The notes: generated by a model from the sequence alone, not told the origin. A DNA stretch of 64,000 nucleotides from Bacteroidales bacterium (GCA_016926235.1 JAFGOZ010000524.1:62001-126000), one strand, 5' to 3'; positions 35,750 to 45,557 are shown, numbered from the stretch's first letter. Translations and numbers: made by a program.

Positions 35750-36934
35750 ATGAGAACCCTTGTTTTATTCCTTTTTATTACCTCCATGATCAACGGATGT
35801 TCGTCTGGAAAGACTGAAGATAAAAAAGTAACAAGTGAGCCCCAGCAACCCAAAATTCAGTATAACAACATTTCTCAATATTTATCTGCAAATTCTTCTT
35901 GCCGAGGTGATTTTTTTTATTACATTCCTGGTAACCTAACTGACAATAAAACGTATTGCACAATTTTTCTTTTCGACCCGCATGGCGACGGGAAAATGGT
36001 AGTTGAAAAATATAAAGACCTTGCAGACAGTCTTCAAATAATGCTAATATGTTCAAATCAGTTAAAAAATGGACTGGACAACAATATTGTGCAATCAACA
36101 TTTAACTTCCTTTACAATACAACAATCAGATATTTTCCTGTTGATACTTCACAAATCCTGTTTTTAGGATTTTCCGGTGGTGGACGTATTGCCCTGCAGG
36201 AAGGTAGTCTCATACCTAATGTCAAAGGAGTAATAAGTTGTGGTGCCGGACAACACGCCTCTCAATTAAATAAAGGCACTGCTTTTGTTTATATTGCAGG
36301 AAATGAGGATTTTAATTATATTGAATGTCGTGAAGTAGTGTCCCAATTTCCTGAAGGATATAACCTGTTGTTTATCACTTTCATTGGCAAGCATGAGTGG
36401 CCAGAACCAGTTATTATAAGTGAAGCCATTCATTTTTGTCTTGCTCCGACTCCCAGAAAAAGTTACGTTTATACAAACGAGGAAAATAGAATAATAACTG
36501 CAGAAAAAGGGGAAAGGGAAAAGATACAGCAAAATTTTGCAACTCAAAGCATAGACTGGTGGAATAATTACATTAACCAGTTAAGAGCTAAAGCATCAAA
36601 TAGAAAAGATCCTGAATCCATATCCAGTAAAAGGTCTATCAATTATATCAGCATGATTGCCTATATGCATACAAAAAGAGCTTTAAACATGGATAATTTG
36701 GAGTATACAGATTATAGCCTTTCACTTTACAAGGAAGTTGACCCGGAAAATCCCGATATGCATTTTTTTGCAGCCTGTTACCAGGCTAAACTTGAGAATA
36801 ATGATAAAGCAATTGAAGAATTGGAAGAAGCAGTATCATTAGGTTTCAATAACAGGGATCAGATTGAATTATCGCCATACCTGCAAAATCTGAGGTCAGA
36901 TAACCGGTTTCTGGATCTTCTAAGCAAATTATAA
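35750..36934 (+). CDS. Lipoprotein with an alpha/beta-hydrolase domain and a short TPR-like tail
   Basis: A start at 35699 would put 17 polar residues before the signal, so I take the ATG at 35750, which begins MRTLVLFLFITSMINGC, a good lipoprotein signal. The catalytic part resembles feruloyl-esterase or dienelactone-hydrolase folds: IFLFDPHGDGK near the N-terminus, the nucleophile elbow GFSGGGR, then YIAGNEDFNY and FIGKHEWP, which would place the acid and histidine. The last ~80 residues (NMDNLEYTDYSLSLYKE, KAIEELEEAVSLGF) look like one or two TPR helices. Substrate unknown. The methyltransferase gene starts 8 bp later. Confidence 0.78.
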   Translation: MRTLVLFLFITSMINGCSSGKTEDKKVTSEPQQPKIQYNNISQYLSANSSCRGDFFYYIPGNLTDNKTYCTIFLFDPHGDGKMVVEKYKDLADSLQIMLICSNQLKNGLDNNIVQSTFNFLYNTTIRYFPVDTSQILFLGFSGGGRIALQEGSLIPNVKGVISCGAGQHASQLNKGTAFVYIAGNEDFNYIECREVVSQFPEGYNLLFITFIGKHEWPEPVIISEAIHFCLAPTPRKSYVYTNEENRIITAEKGEREKIQQNFATQSIDWWNNYINQLRAKASNRKDPESISSKRSINYISMIAYMHTKRALNMDNLEYTDYSLSLYKEVDPENPDMHFFAACYQAKLENNDKAIEELEEAVSLGFNNRDQIELSPYLQNLRSDNRFLDLLSKL

Positions 36935-36942
36935 AACATAGT

Positions 36943-37566
36943 ATGGAAGCATTTTGGGATGCAATGTTTAAAGAAGAAAAAACCAACTGGGGATTTGAAC
37001 CGTGCGATTCGGCTTTTGTGGCATTAGACCTTTTTAAAAAGAATAATATCCAAAACATCCTGATTCCCGGCATAGGTTATGGTCGTAATGCTTTCCCATT
37101 CCAGAAAGCAGGATTCAATGTTGATGGAATTGAAATTTCTGAGACAGCAATACAAATTGCCAAAGAAGTTGGTTTCAGGGGAACCATCCATCATGGTTCA
37201 GTCACTCAAATGCCATTTGATAATACAATTTATGATGGCATATTCTGTTATGCCTTATTACATTTACTGAATAAGCCTGAGCGTAAGAAATTCCTCTCTG
37301 CCTGTTTTGAGCAACTAAAAACTGGTGGATATATGATCTTTACAGTGGTTTCAATTAAAGCCCGGATGTATGAAAATGCGAAGTTATTAAGTAAAAACCG
37401 CTATGAGTTGATGGAAGGTTTAAAGGTATTTTTTTATGATCAGGATGCTATTGAAAAAGAGTTCAAACCATTTGGTTTATTCGACTATAGAGAATTTGAT
37501 GAGCCTATAAAACATATAGAGGGCGAGGAGCCTTTGAAATGCTTTTTGGTTATGTGTAAAAAATAA
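36943..37566 (+). CDS. SAM-dependent class I methyltransferase
   Basis: 207 residues. Shows a TehB/TPMT-like arrangement: an N-terminal NWGFEPCDSA helix, the SAM-binding motif I in LIPGIGYGRNAFPF (GxGxGRN type), acidic VDGIEIS (motif II), HHGSVTQMPF, and YDGIFCYALLHLL (motif IV region). The substrate cannot be told from the sequence. It begins 8 bp after the hydrolase gene and ends 12 bp before the convergent lepB stop. Confidence 0.87.
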   Translation: MEAFWDAMFKEEKTNWGFEPCDSAFVALDLFKKNNIQNILIPGIGYGRNAFPFQKAGFNVDGIEISETAIQIAKEVGFRGTIHHGSVTQMPFDNTIYDGIFCYALLHLLNKPERKKFLSACFEQLKTGGYMIFTVVSIKARMYENAKLLSKNRYELMEGLKVFFYDQDAIEKEFKPFGLFDYREFDEPIKHIEGEEPLKCFLVMCKK

Positions 37567-37577
37567 TTATCCGGGTT

Positions 37578-38906
37578 TTACCGAATTCTCCTAAACATCC
37601 TGTTAAACCTGAACTTCTTTAACCCTTTCTTTTCCCGGTCAATGGATAACCAGATAACTGTTGCTTTCCCCACAATATGGTCTTCCGGAAGAAAACCCCA
37701 GAAACGCGAATCTGCACTATTGTGCCTGTTATCCCCCATCATAAAGTAGTAATCCATTTTAAATGTATAATGACTAGCTATCTCTCCATTAATTACGATT
37801 ACTGAATCTATTACTAACAACTTGTTTTGCTCATAATTCTCAATAATTCTCTTATATAATGGAAGGTTATCAACCGTAAGATTCACTTTATCACCTTTTT
37901 TAGGAATGGCTACCGGCCCAAAATTGTCTTCTGTAAAGAAGAAATTTAAAGTATATGGAAATATTGAATTCAGAGAATTGGCAGGATATGTATTTTCATA
38001 TCGCTTCACCTCAACAACATTTGGGTGTTTTTTCATTTTTTCAACCTGTGCCTGTGTTAGAGGAAGTTCATAAATTGCTCCTATGGGAATAAAATTCCTC
38101 ATGTCTTTCGGTATATCAAATGTATCAAACTCCTCGTCAGTAAATTTTTTACCGTCAGTCTTTACAAAGTAATTATACTGAATATTCATATTCGGAGTGT
38201 CCACCACTCCATTGATGTATAAATCGCCTTGTTTTATCTGTAAAGTATCACCCGGAATCCCAACACATCTTTTCACATAATATTCTCGCTTATCAACAGG
38301 ATGCGTCATTATATGCAGATTTTTAAGAATAAAACCCCGGCCATACTGCCTGCACATTGTATAATAACTCTGCTTAGGGTATTCCAATACCACCGTATCG
38401 CCCTCAGGATAATTAAAAACTATAACATCACCCCTTTGTATCTTTGAAAATCCCTTTATTCGTTTATAATTGAAATGTATTTTATTAAGGTAGGCCTTTT
38501 TCCCATTTGGTAGATTATTGTGGTAAAAAGGAATAGACAAAGGAGTATTTGGGAGTTTTGGCCCATAAGTCAGCTTACTTACAAAAAGATAATCACCTAC
38601 CATCAGGCTTTTTTGCATTGAAGGCGAGGGTATTGTAAAAGGCTCTATAACTAATGTACGCAAAAACACTGTAACAATAATAGCAATCAGAAGAAAATCA
38701 ATCCACTCTACTATTGCAGGTCTATTACCTTCTTTTTTTCTACGCTTCCAAAAAATCCAGTTTACTTTCCTTGAAATATAGATATCAAACAACAACAAGT
38801 AACCCGGCAACCACCAAAGGCTCCATATCCAAACTACCCAGGCTGTGTAAACTATGAATGCAAGAGAAAATTTTACATATTTGTTGTTAAAAAAACGTTT
38901 TATCAA
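37578..38906 (-). CDS. lepB: Signal peptidase I
   Basis: Inner-membrane protease that removes signal peptides of Sec-exported proteins. The Ser-Lys dyad is visible as Ser96 in IPSPSMQKSL and Lys212 in YYVKRCVGIPGD; box E is MMGDNRHNSADSRFWG. Two hydrophobic segments precede the catalytic domain. At 442 residues it is much longer than E. coli LepB (324), with an insert between boxes D and E, as is usual in Bacteroidota. It lies 11 bp after dapB, a conserved pairing in this phylum. Confidence 0.95.
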   Translation of the reverse strand: MIKRFFNNKYVKFSLAFIVYTAWVVWIWSLWWLPGYLLLFDIYISRKVNWIFWKRRKKEGNRPAIVEWIDFLLIAIIVTVFLRTLVIEPFTIPSPSMQKSLMVGDYLFVSKLTYGPKLPNTPLSIPFYHNNLPNGKKAYLNKIHFNYKRIKGFSKIQRGDVIVFNYPEGDTVVLEYPKQSYYTMCRQYGRGFILKNLHIMTHPVDKREYYVKRCVGIPGDTLQIKQGDLYINGVVDTPNMNIQYNYFVKTDGKKFTDEEFDTFDIPKDMRNFIPIGAIYELPLTQAQVEKMKKHPNVVEVKRYENTYPANSLNSIFPYTLNFFFTEDNFGPVAIPKKGDKVNLTVDNLPLYKRIIENYEQNKLLVIDSVIVINGEIASHYTFKMDYYFMMGDNRHNSADSRFWGFLPEDHIVGKATVIWLSIDREKKGLKKFRFNRMFRRIR

Positions 38907-38917
38907 AATAAAATATA

Positions 38918-39634
38918 TTAGAGACCCAATAAATCTTTCATTGAAAATACTCCGGTTTTATCCTTGATAAACTCAGCAGCTAGTACAGCTCCCAACGCAA
39001 AACCTTTACGGTTGTGAGCAACATGCTGAATTTCAATGTCATCAATATCCGTATGGTATTTTATAATATGGGTACCAGGTATCTCATCTTCCCGAACAGC
39101 TTTAATACCGACCATTTTACCTGTACTTGGTTCATCCAGCTTCCATTCAGATTTTCTATCCAGGTTTTCAAGTAAATCATTAGCAAGTGAGATTGCTGTT
39201 CCGCTAGGGGCATCCTTTTTATGAATATGGTGTAATTCCTCCATTGATACCTCGTAGTCGGCAAATTTGTTCATTATCTTTGCCAGGTGTATATTTAGAT
39301 TAAAAAATATATTTACCCCCAGGCTATAATTAGATGCATAGAAAAATGTTTTCCCATTTGTCTTAACGTACTTGATCACTTCTTCATATTTATCCAGCCA
39401 TCCTGTAGTTCCTGCAACCAAAGGTATTCCGGCTTCCAGGCATTTCAGGAAATTATTATAGGCAGTTTCAGGAATCGTAAACTCTATAGCGACATCACAT
39501 TTTTGAAGGTTCTCTTTTGTAAACTCATGCAGGTTATCTATATCAATTTTAAGAGCAATCTCATGTTTCCTGTCAAGAGCAATCTTCTCAATTTCCCTGC
39601 CCATTTTTCCATACCCTATAAGTGCTATTTTCAT
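38918..39634 (-). CDS. dapB: 4-hydroxy-tetrahydrodipicolinate reductase
   Basis: Second committed step of lysine/diaminopimelate synthesis. N-terminal Rossmann motif IGYGKMGREIE, VAGTTGW in the middle, and the signature EELHHIHKKDAPSGTA with the catalytic His and Lys; C-terminal HNRKGFALGA. Length 238 is the short form common in Bacteroidota. It starts the dapB-lepB unit. Confidence 0.96.
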   Translation of the reverse strand: MKIALIGYGKMGREIEKIALDRKHEIALKIDIDNLHEFTKENLQKCDVAIEFTIPETAYNNFLKCLEAGIPLVAGTTGWLDKYEEVIKYVKTNGKTFFYASNYSLGVNIFFNLNIHLAKIMNKFADYEVSMEELHHIHKKDAPSGTAISLANDLLENLDRKSEWKLDEPSTGKMVGIKAVREDEIPGTHIIKYHTDIDDIEIQHVAHNRKGFALGAVLAAEFIKDKTGVFSMKDLLGL

Positions 39635-39675
39635 TATGTCTTCTATTTCAATATTTCATTAATATGTTAGGACAT

Positions 39676-39710
39676 AAAACCTGACAGGTTTTAAAAACCT
39701 GTTAGGTTTT
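39676..39710. repeat. 35-bp palindrome made of two 17-bp self-complementary halves
   Basis: AAAACCTGACAGGTTTT and AAAACCTGTTAGGTTTT flank a single A. Each half is itself near-palindromic, and the two together form a larger inverted repeat with one mismatch. The CTGACAGG core matches that of the palindrome at 20564-20596. Confidence 0.85.
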
Positions 39711-39719
39711 CATGGTAAA

Positions 39720-39755
39720 ATTAAAAAAAAAGGGAAGTAAATTTTACTTCCCTAA
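39720..39755 (-). terminator. Intrinsic terminator after rplT
   Basis: GGGAAGTAA (39732-39740) pairs with TTACTTCCC (39744-39752). On the minus strand a run of ten T follows. It is 23 bp past the rplT stop and ends the thrS-infC-rpmI-rplT group. Confidence 0.87.
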
Positions 39756-39775
39756 GCAAATAAATGTTGTATTCT

Positions 39776-40120
39776 TTACTTCACTTGTTTAACAATAGCT
39801 TCAAAAGCCTGAGGATTGTTTGTCGCAAGGTCAGCTAAAGCCTTCCTGTTCAAATCAATTCCTTTGCTATGGATTTTACCCATAAATTCTGAGTACGACA
39901 TATCATATTGTCTCACTGCCGCATTAATCCTTTGAATCCATAATGCTCTGAATTGGCCTTTTTTCTTCCTTCTGTCCCTGTATGCATATCCCAATCCTTT
40001 TTCCAGAGAATTTTTTGCTACAGTTAATACATTCGCCCTTCTTCCAAACGAACCTTTCGTTTGCTTAAGGATCTTTTTTCTTCTTGCTCTTGATGCAACC
40101 GAATTTACTGATCTTGGCAT
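39776..40120 (-). CDS. rplT: 50S ribosomal protein L20
   Basis: 114 residues, very basic. The start [20 protein letters not shown] and [20 protein letters not shown] are diagnostic for L20, which binds 23S rRNA early in 50S assembly and in other phyla represses its own operon. The 78-bp spacer from rpmI holds a foldable hairpin. Confidence 0.97.
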   Translation of the reverse strand: MPRSVNSVASRARRKKILKQTKGSFGRRANVLTVAKNSLEKGLGYAYRDRRKKKGQFRALWIQRINAAVRQYDMSYSEFMGKIHSKGIDLNRKALADLATNNPQAFEAIVKQVK

Positions 40121-40198
40121 AATTTTACTTTTTTGAATGGTTAGCGTCCGCCAACTGGTGGATCTTTCGGCTAATTCATTCCGGTTAATTACTTATTT
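40121..40198 (-). promoter_or_regulatory. Foldable spacer between rpmI and rplT, possible L20 control site
   Basis: On the transcript TTAGC (40174-40170) pairs with GCTAA (40145-40141). Inside, TCC-A-CC closes AGTT with GG-C-GGA (+ strand 40147-40162), giving a hairpin with one 1x1 mismatch. The base is about 20 nt before the rplT ATG. L20 autoregulation is known in E. coli and Bacillus at other positions, so a role here is inferred only. Confidence 0.35.
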
Positions 40199-40396
40199 TT
40201 ATTTCATAGCAAGCAATAGCTTCGCATTACTGGTGTCTGCTTTATGCACTTCACCGAAAGCACCGAGGTTTCTTTTCCTCTTTTTTGACTTTTTCGTCAA
40301 AATGTGACTTTTGTAAGCATGCTTCCTTTTAATTTTTCCGGTTCCCGTAAGAGTAAATCTCTTTTTAGCTCCGGAATTAGTCTTCATCTTAGGCAT
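40199..40396 (-). CDS. rpmI: 50S ribosomal protein L35
   Basis: 65 residues, [20 protein letters not shown] is the L35 signature, with [20 protein letters not shown] following. Lies between infC and rplT in the universal order. Confidence 0.97.
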   Translation of the reverse strand: MPKMKTNSGAKKRFTLTGTGKIKRKHAYKSHILTKKSKKRKRNLGAFGEVHKADTSNAKLLLAMK

Positions 40397-40423
40397 CTCT
40401 CAATTATTTTATGTTAGTATCAA

Positions 40424-40993
40424 TTACTTCTTTTGTATTTGGGGAGTTATTATCATGATCATCCGTTTGCCTTCAAGGCGTGGCATTTGTTCAATTTTTC
40501 CATGATCTTCAAGATCCTGTGCTAAACGAAGCAACAAAATTTCGCCCTGCTCTTTATAAACGATAGATCTGCCCTTAAAAAATACATAAGCTTTAACTTT
40601 TGCTCCATCCGCCAAAAACTTTTGTGCATGTTTTAGTTTAAAATTATAATCATGCTCATCAGTTTGCGGACCAAAACGTATCTCTTTAACTACAATTTTT
40701 GCAGTTTTTGCTTTCAGCTCCTTTTGTTTCTTTTTTAGCTGATATAAAAACTTTTGGTAATCAATCACTTTACAAACTGGTGGATTTGCATCAGGTGAAA
40801 TTTCTACCAAATCGAGTTCAAGTTCATCTGCGATTTTGAGGGCTTCCTCAATAGATACAATTCTCGGTTCATCAATGTTGTCACCAACAATACGTACACT
40901 TTTTGCACGTATATTTCCATTAATCCGGAATTTGTCTTCCTGAACTTGTTGACCTACTCTTCGAGGTCCCCTATTGTAATTCTGTAGAGCTAT
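40424..40993 (-). CDS. infC: Translation initiation factor IF-3 (predicted AUA start)
   Basis: IF-3 checks start-codon pairing and keeps the 30S subunit free. The C-terminal domain is obvious ([30 protein letters not shown]), but the only conventional-looking in-frame start (TTG at 40810) falls inside the N-terminal domain. Reading upstream in frame gives [20 protein letters not shown] and [20 protein letters not shown], the complete N-terminal domain. The frame opens after a perfect AGGAGG (41004-40999); the codon at the right distance (5 nt) is ATA at 40993, giving about 189 residues, the normal length. Rare start codons in infC are known to allow self-control by IF-3. thrS stops 28 bp upstream. 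Confidence 0.92.
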   Translation of the reverse strand: MALQNYNRGPRRVGQQVQEDKFRINGNIRAKSVRIVGDNIDEPRIVSIEEALKIADELELDLVEISPDANPPVCKVIDYQKFLYQLKKKQKELKAKTAKIVVKEIRFGPQTDEHDYNFKLKHAQKFLADGAKVKAYVFFKGRSIVYKEQGEILLLRLAQDLEDHGKIEQMPRLEGKRMIMIITPQIQKK

Positions 40994-40998
40994 ATTTA

Positions 40999-41004
40999 CC
41001 TCCT
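40999..41004 (-). promoter_or_regulatory. Perfect Shine-Dalgarno site of infC
   Basis: AGGAGG on the minus strand, 5 nt before the ATA at 40993. Since Bacteroidota seldom use such sites, it strongly marks the translation start and argues against the internal TTG at 40810. Confidence 0.8.
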
Positions 41005-41021
41005 TTTTTTATGTTAAAATA

Positions 41022-42971
41022 CTAATTTATTTTTATTTCTTCAAGTTCTTTTTCAACTTCAGTTTTAATGAATTTTGCAAATTCCTCCAGTTTCATCACT
41101 CCTTTATCACCCTCACCCTGTCTTCTTACTGAAATTGTGTTGCTTTCTGCCTCCTTTTCTCCAATAATTAACAGGTATGGAATCCGCTTTAACTCATTGT
41201 CCCTGATCTTCTTACCTATTTTCTCATTCCTTTCGTCAATCAGAGTGCGAATATCGTAATTATTTAGAAAATATAAAACTTTTTTTGCATAATCATTAAA
41301 TTTTTCACTAATTGGAAGTATAACAACCTGATCTGGCGTCAGCCACAATGGGAATTTACCCCCGGTATGTTCAATTAAAACCGCTACAAAACGCTCCATT
41401 GAGCCAAAAGGCGCACGATGTATCATTACAGGCCTGTGTCTTTGATCATCACTGCCAATATATTCGAGTTCAAAGCGCTCCGGGAGGTTATAATCAACCT
41501 GTATAGTTCCAAGCTGCCATTTACGCCCAATGGCATCTTTTACCATAAAGTCAAGTTTAGGCCCATAAAATGCAGCTTCACCATATTCAATGACCGTTTT
41601 CAAACCCTTTTCCTCGGTGGCTTCTATAATTGCATGCTCTGCTTTTTCCCAATTTTCATCACTTCCAATGTACTTGCTATGATCATTTTTATCACGCAAA
41701 CTCACCTGGGTTGTAAAATCGTCGAAGCTGAGGGTTTTAAATATATATAATATAATGTCTATCACCTTTTTAAATTCATCCTTCAGTTGATCGGGACGGC
41801 AGTAAATATGGGCATCGTCCTGGGTAAAACCACGAACTCTTGTTAGACCATGTAACTCACCACTTTGTTCATACCTGTATACCGTTCCAAACTCTGCATA
41901 TCTTACAGGAAGGTCTTTGTATGACCGGGGTTTGTGTTTGTACATTTCACAATGATGGGGGCAATTCATCGGTTTTAAAAGGAATTCTTCTCCTTCAGCC
42001 GGTGTGTGAATCGGTTTAAAGGAATCCTTTCCATATTTTTCATAATGCCCTGAAGTAACATAGAGCTCCTTTTGTCCAATGTGAGGTGAAATAACCGGTT
42101 CATATCCGTATTTGGCCTGTACTTTTTTCAGGAACCTCTCCAGCCTGTCACGTAGCATGGCGCCTTTAGGTAACCAAAGCGGCAAACCCAGACCCACTTT
42201 TTGAGAGAATGTGAACAGTTCCAGCTCTTTCCCAATTTTACGATGATCTCTTTCCTTTGCCTTTTCAAGCATTTCAAGGTAATCATCCAGCATTTTCTGT
42301 TTTGGAAAAGTAATACCGTAAATACGTGTTAATTGCTTTCTTTTTTCATCACCTCTCCAATATGCACCAGCAATGCTTAATAATTTTATAGCTCTTATAA
42401 AGCTTGTATCCGGCAGGTGAGGCCCCTTACACAGATCAGTAAAACTTCCAGAATGGTATAAAGTAATGGAGCCGTCTTCCAACTCACTGATAAGTTCTAC
42501 TTTGTACTCATCTCCCTTCTTTTTAAAATAATCAAGGGCATCTTTCTTTGTTATATCCTCCCGCTTATATTCCGACTTCTTCGAAGCCAATTCCCTCATT
42601 TTGTTTTCAATCCCAGGTAAGTCAGCATCGCTGATAACTTTTCCATTTAAGTCTACATCATAGTAAAACCCGTTTTCAATACTTGGGCCAATACCAAATT
42701 TAACTCCTGGATAAAGTGCCTGAAGAGCTTCTGCCATAAGGTGAGCGGATGAATGCCAGAAAGCATGTTTCCCTTCGTCATCATCCCATTTATGTAATTT
42801 AATGGATGCATCCTTATCAATTGTTCGCGTAAGATCACAGATTTCACCATTAACACTAACCGCTAAAACTTCTTTAGCAAGGCTATTACTTAAGCTACGG
42901 GCAATATCAATACCAGATACCCCGTTCTCGTACTCACGAACTGAATTGTCAGGAAATGTAATCTTAATCAT
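41022..42971 (-). CDS. thrS: Threonyl-tRNA synthetase
   Basis: 649 residues, domains in order: TGS (1-60, [17 protein letters not shown]), the editing domain with [11 protein letters not shown] (the HxxxH metal site of the SAD domain), class II catalytic core with the zinc-binding Cys in [15 protein letters not shown], motif 2 in [15 protein letters not shown], motif 3 in [11 protein letters not shown], and an anticodon-binding domain ([16 protein letters not shown]). Length is normal. It is the first gene of the thrS-infC-rpmI-rplT unit. Confidence 0.98.
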   Translation of the reverse strand: MIKITFPDNSVREYENGVSGIDIARSLSNSLAKEVLAVSVNGEICDLTRTIDKDASIKLHKWDDDEGKHAFWHSSAHLMAEALQALYPGVKFGIGPSIENGFYYDVDLNGKVISDADLPGIENKMRELASKKSEYKREDITKKDALDYFKKKGDEYKVELISELEDGSITLYHSGSFTDLCKGPHLPDTSFIRAIKLLSIAGAYWRGDEKRKQLTRIYGITFPKQKMLDDYLEMLEKAKERDHRKIGKELELFTFSQKVGLGLPLWLPKGAMLRDRLERFLKKVQAKYGYEPVISPHIGQKELYVTSGHYEKYGKDSFKPIHTPAEGEEFLLKPMNCPHHCEMYKHKPRSYKDLPVRYAEFGTVYRYEQSGELHGLTRVRGFTQDDAHIYCRPDQLKDEFKKVIDIILYIFKTLSFDDFTTQVSLRDKNDHSKYIGSDENWEKAEHAIIEATEEKGLKTVIEYGEAAFYGPKLDFMVKDAIGRKWQLGTIQVDYNLPERFELEYIGSDDQRHRPVMIHRAPFGSMERFVAVLIEHTGGKFPLWLTPDQVVILPISEKFNDYAKKVLYFLNNYDIRTLIDERNEKIGKKIRDNELKRIPYLLIIGEKEAESNTISVRRQGEGDKGVMKLEEFAKFIKTEVEKELEEIKIN

Positions 42972-43000
42972 GCTTCCAATTATTTTTCAAAAAAATCACG

Positions 43001-43008
43001 CAAAGATA
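43001..43008 (-). promoter_or_regulatory. Candidate -7 promoter box of thrS
   Basis: TATCTTTG on the minus strand, an exact TAnnTTTG match 29 bp before the thrS ATG; no clear -33 TTTG. Confidence 0.4.
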
Positions 43009-43069
43009 AACATTATTGTAATGTAATGCTGTTTATTAAACCAGAATTTATATGAATTTTCAGTTTTAT

Positions 43070-43142
43070 GAGTCAGGAGTCAGAAATCAGGAGTCAGAAG
43101 AATGGGTTCATAATTAGTTTCTGACTACTTACGCCTGACTCC
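43070..43142. repeat. Short repeated GAGTCAGGA units with inverted arm
   Basis: GAGTCAGG (43070-43077), AGTCAG and GGAGTCAG (43090-43097) on the left face CTGACT and CTGACTCC (43135-43142) on the right, so the stretch can fold back on itself. It lies between divergent thrS and the DPP IV gene. The same GAGTCAGG word forms the hairpin after serC. Confidence 0.75.
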
Positions 43143-43185
43143 TTAATTCTAATCATTCCCACTATTTTTGGTAATCAAATTTTGT

Positions 43186-43193
43186 TAAATTTG
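43186..43193 (+). promoter_or_regulatory. Candidate promoter of the DPP IV gene
   Basis: TAAATTTG matches TAnnTTTG, and a TTTG lies at 43167-43170, 15 bp upstream, which is rather short for a -33 box. The ATG is 27 bp downstream. Confidence 0.4.
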
Positions 43194-43220
43194 TATATAG
43201 TCACTTAAATAGTAAACAAC

Positions 43221-45389
43221 ATGAAAAAGATTTTGTTGCTGATAATCGCTTCATTAGGCATTTTAAATGTTTCAGCCCAGGAAACCAGAAAACAAATAAC
43301 ACTCGATAATATATTCAAGGAATACCGTTTTTATGTTTTTGAACCAGACGATATTAAATCTACTAAAGATGGTGAGCATTATACTGAACTCTACGCATAT
43401 ACAACCATTTATAAGCGATCATATAAAACCGGGCAACAGGTTGCTACTTTGTTTTCATCAGCCAGCGGAGAAAACAATATAGGTCATATAAGTGACTATC
43501 AATTAAATGCAGATGAAACAAAAATACTGCTGGAAGCAAACGCTGAGCCTATATACAGACATTCATATGTTGCTGATTTTTATGTATATGATATAAAATC
43601 AGATAAATTGACTAAAGTATTTGATGAAGGAAAAATTCAACTGGCCACATTTTCCCCGAATGGAAAGTCCATTGCCTTTACCTGGGAAAATGACCTTTAT
43701 ATAAAGGACATAATTACAAACAAAATAGTAAAGGTGACCGATGATGGAAAATACAACGAAATTATAAATGGAAGGCCTGACTGGGTATATGAAGAAGAAT
43801 TTGGTTTTAATAAAGCCTTTGACTGGTCTCCTGATGGCAAAAATCTGGCCTATATGAAATTTAATGAAACTAATGTAAAACTTTATGGAATGAGTTTCTA
43901 CGGAGATTTATATCCTGAATATTTTACATTTAAATATCCCAAAGCCGGAGAAGAAAACTCAGTTGTATCGATTCATGTATTCAATCTTGAGAGCGGTGAG
44001 ACGTATGAAGTGAACATGGGTGAAGAAAAAGATATATACTTTCCTCGTATTCAGTGGACAAAGGACAATAATCTGCTATCAATTGTAAAACTTAACCGAT
44101 TACAAAACCATGTAGAAGTAATTCTTGCAAATGTTACAACAAAAGAAACCAGGCTGTTATATGAAGAAAAAGAAGATGCGTATATCTCTGAAATTACTGA
44201 TGATTATATCACATTTATGCCTGATAATATGCACTTTGTCATTAAAAGTGAACGGGATGGATATACCCATTTATACAGGTACAATATGGATGGGACATTT
44301 CAAAACCAGGTAACGGAAGGCAACTGGGATTTAATTGATGTCTTAGGTGTTTCTGAGGATGGTAAAGTATATTACACTGCATTTGATGAATCTCCGTTAT
44401 ATACAGCAGTATATTCTGTAACCCAGGATGGAAAAGAAAAGCATAAATGGTCCTCCGAAAAGGGAACAAACAAAGCCCTATTCAGCGAAGGTTTTAAATA
44501 TTATCTGCTGTTTCACAGCACAGCCAACAACCCTTTGGTTGTATCATTATATGATAACAAGCAGAATTTGATACGTACCATTGATGATAATGAGCATGTA
44601 AAAAATGCAATGCAGACTTTCGGTTTTAGTGAAAAGGAGTTTTTCACATTTACAACCTCTGAGAATATTGAATTGCATGGTTTTATGATTAAACCACCTG
44701 ATTTTGAGGAAAATAAGAAGCATCCAGTATTTATGTATGTATACGGAGGACCAGAATACCAGTGTGTAAATGATGAAATATCATTCTACGATGGATGGTT
44801 CCAATACCTTGCTCAAAAAGGATACATAGTTGCTTGTATAGACGGAAGAGGCAGTGGAGGAAAAGGTGAAGATTTCAGAAAGTGCATCTATATGAATCTT
44901 GGGAAATATGAAACTTTAGATCAGATTGAGGCAGCAAAATATCTTGGAACATTACCTTATGTTGACAACGAAAGAATTGGAATTTTTGGCTGGAGCTATG
45001 GTGGATACCTTTCCTTGCTCTGTCTGACCAGGGCTTCTGACCTGTTTAAAATGGCAATTGCTGTTGCACCTATTACAAACTGGAGGTTTTATGATACCAT
45101 ATATACTGAAAGGTACATGCGCACACCTCAGGAGAATCCAAAAGGATATGATGACAATTCTCCCATTAATTATGTCGAAAAGATGAAAGGAAAGCTCTTA
45201 TTGATTCACGGTATGGCCGATGATAATGTACACCTGCAAAATTCCACAGAATTTGTTGAAAAGATGGTACAGGCAGATAAGCAATTTACCATGCAGTTTT
45301 ATCCTAACAAAAACCACAGTATTTATGGCGGAAATACACGTATGCACCTGTTTAAATGCATGTCAGAATTTGTATTGGAGAATTTATAA
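43221..45389 (+). CDS. Dipeptidyl peptidase IV (family S9)
   Basis: Exported serine peptidase that removes X-Pro (or X-Ala) dipeptides from peptide N-termini. A signal peptide ends SAQ at residue 20; an eight-bladed propeller (DPPIV_N) follows, with the double-Glu motif DWVYEEEF (188-195) that holds the substrate N-terminus in true DPP IV enzymes. The hydrolase domain has Ser592 (GWSYGG), Asp667 (MADDNV) and His699 (NKNHSIYGG). Length 722 is typical. It is probably monocistronic and periplasmic, feeding peptide use. Confidence 0.95.
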   Translation: MKKILLLIIASLGILNVSAQETRKQITLDNIFKEYRFYVFEPDDIKSTKDGEHYTELYAYTTIYKRSYKTGQQVATLFSSASGENNIGHISDYQLNADETKILLEANAEPIYRHSYVADFYVYDIKSDKLTKVFDEGKIQLATFSPNGKSIAFTWENDLYIKDIITNKIVKVTDDGKYNEIINGRPDWVYEEEFGFNKAFDWSPDGKNLAYMKFNETNVKLYGMSFYGDLYPEYFTFKYPKAGEENSVVSIHVFNLESGETYEVNMGEEKDIYFPRIQWTKDNNLLSIVKLNRLQNHVEVILANVTTKETRLLYEEKEDAYISEITDDYITFMPDNMHFVIKSERDGYTHLYRYNMDGTFQNQVTEGNWDLIDVLGVSEDGKVYYTAFDESPLYTAVYSVTQDGKEKHKWSSEKGTNKALFSEGFKYYLLFHSTANNPLVVSLYDNKQNLIRTIDDNEHVKNAMQTFGFSEKEFFTFTTSENIELHGFMIKPPDFEENKKHPVFMYVYGGPEYQCVNDEISFYDGWFQYLAQKGYIVACIDGRGSGGKGEDFRKCIYMNLGKYETLDQIEAAKYLGTLPYVDNERIGIFGWSYGGYLSLLCLTRASDLFKMAIAVAPITNWRFYDTIYTERYMRTPQENPKGYDDNSPINYVEKMKGKLLLIHGMADDNVHLQNSTEFVEKMVQADKQFTMQFYPNKNHSIYGGNTRMHLFKCMSEFVLENL

Positions 45390-45557
45390 ACACATAAATA
45401 TCCACAACGCCTGATCTGATAAATATTGAATATGTATTTATACTAAATGTCAATTAAGTAAATTACGTAATTTTAAGAAAAGTTATTAACCGGTTTTATG
45501 TTTATATCCCCAAAATACATTTACTAACTTATTTAATAATAGCATTTTACGAAATTT

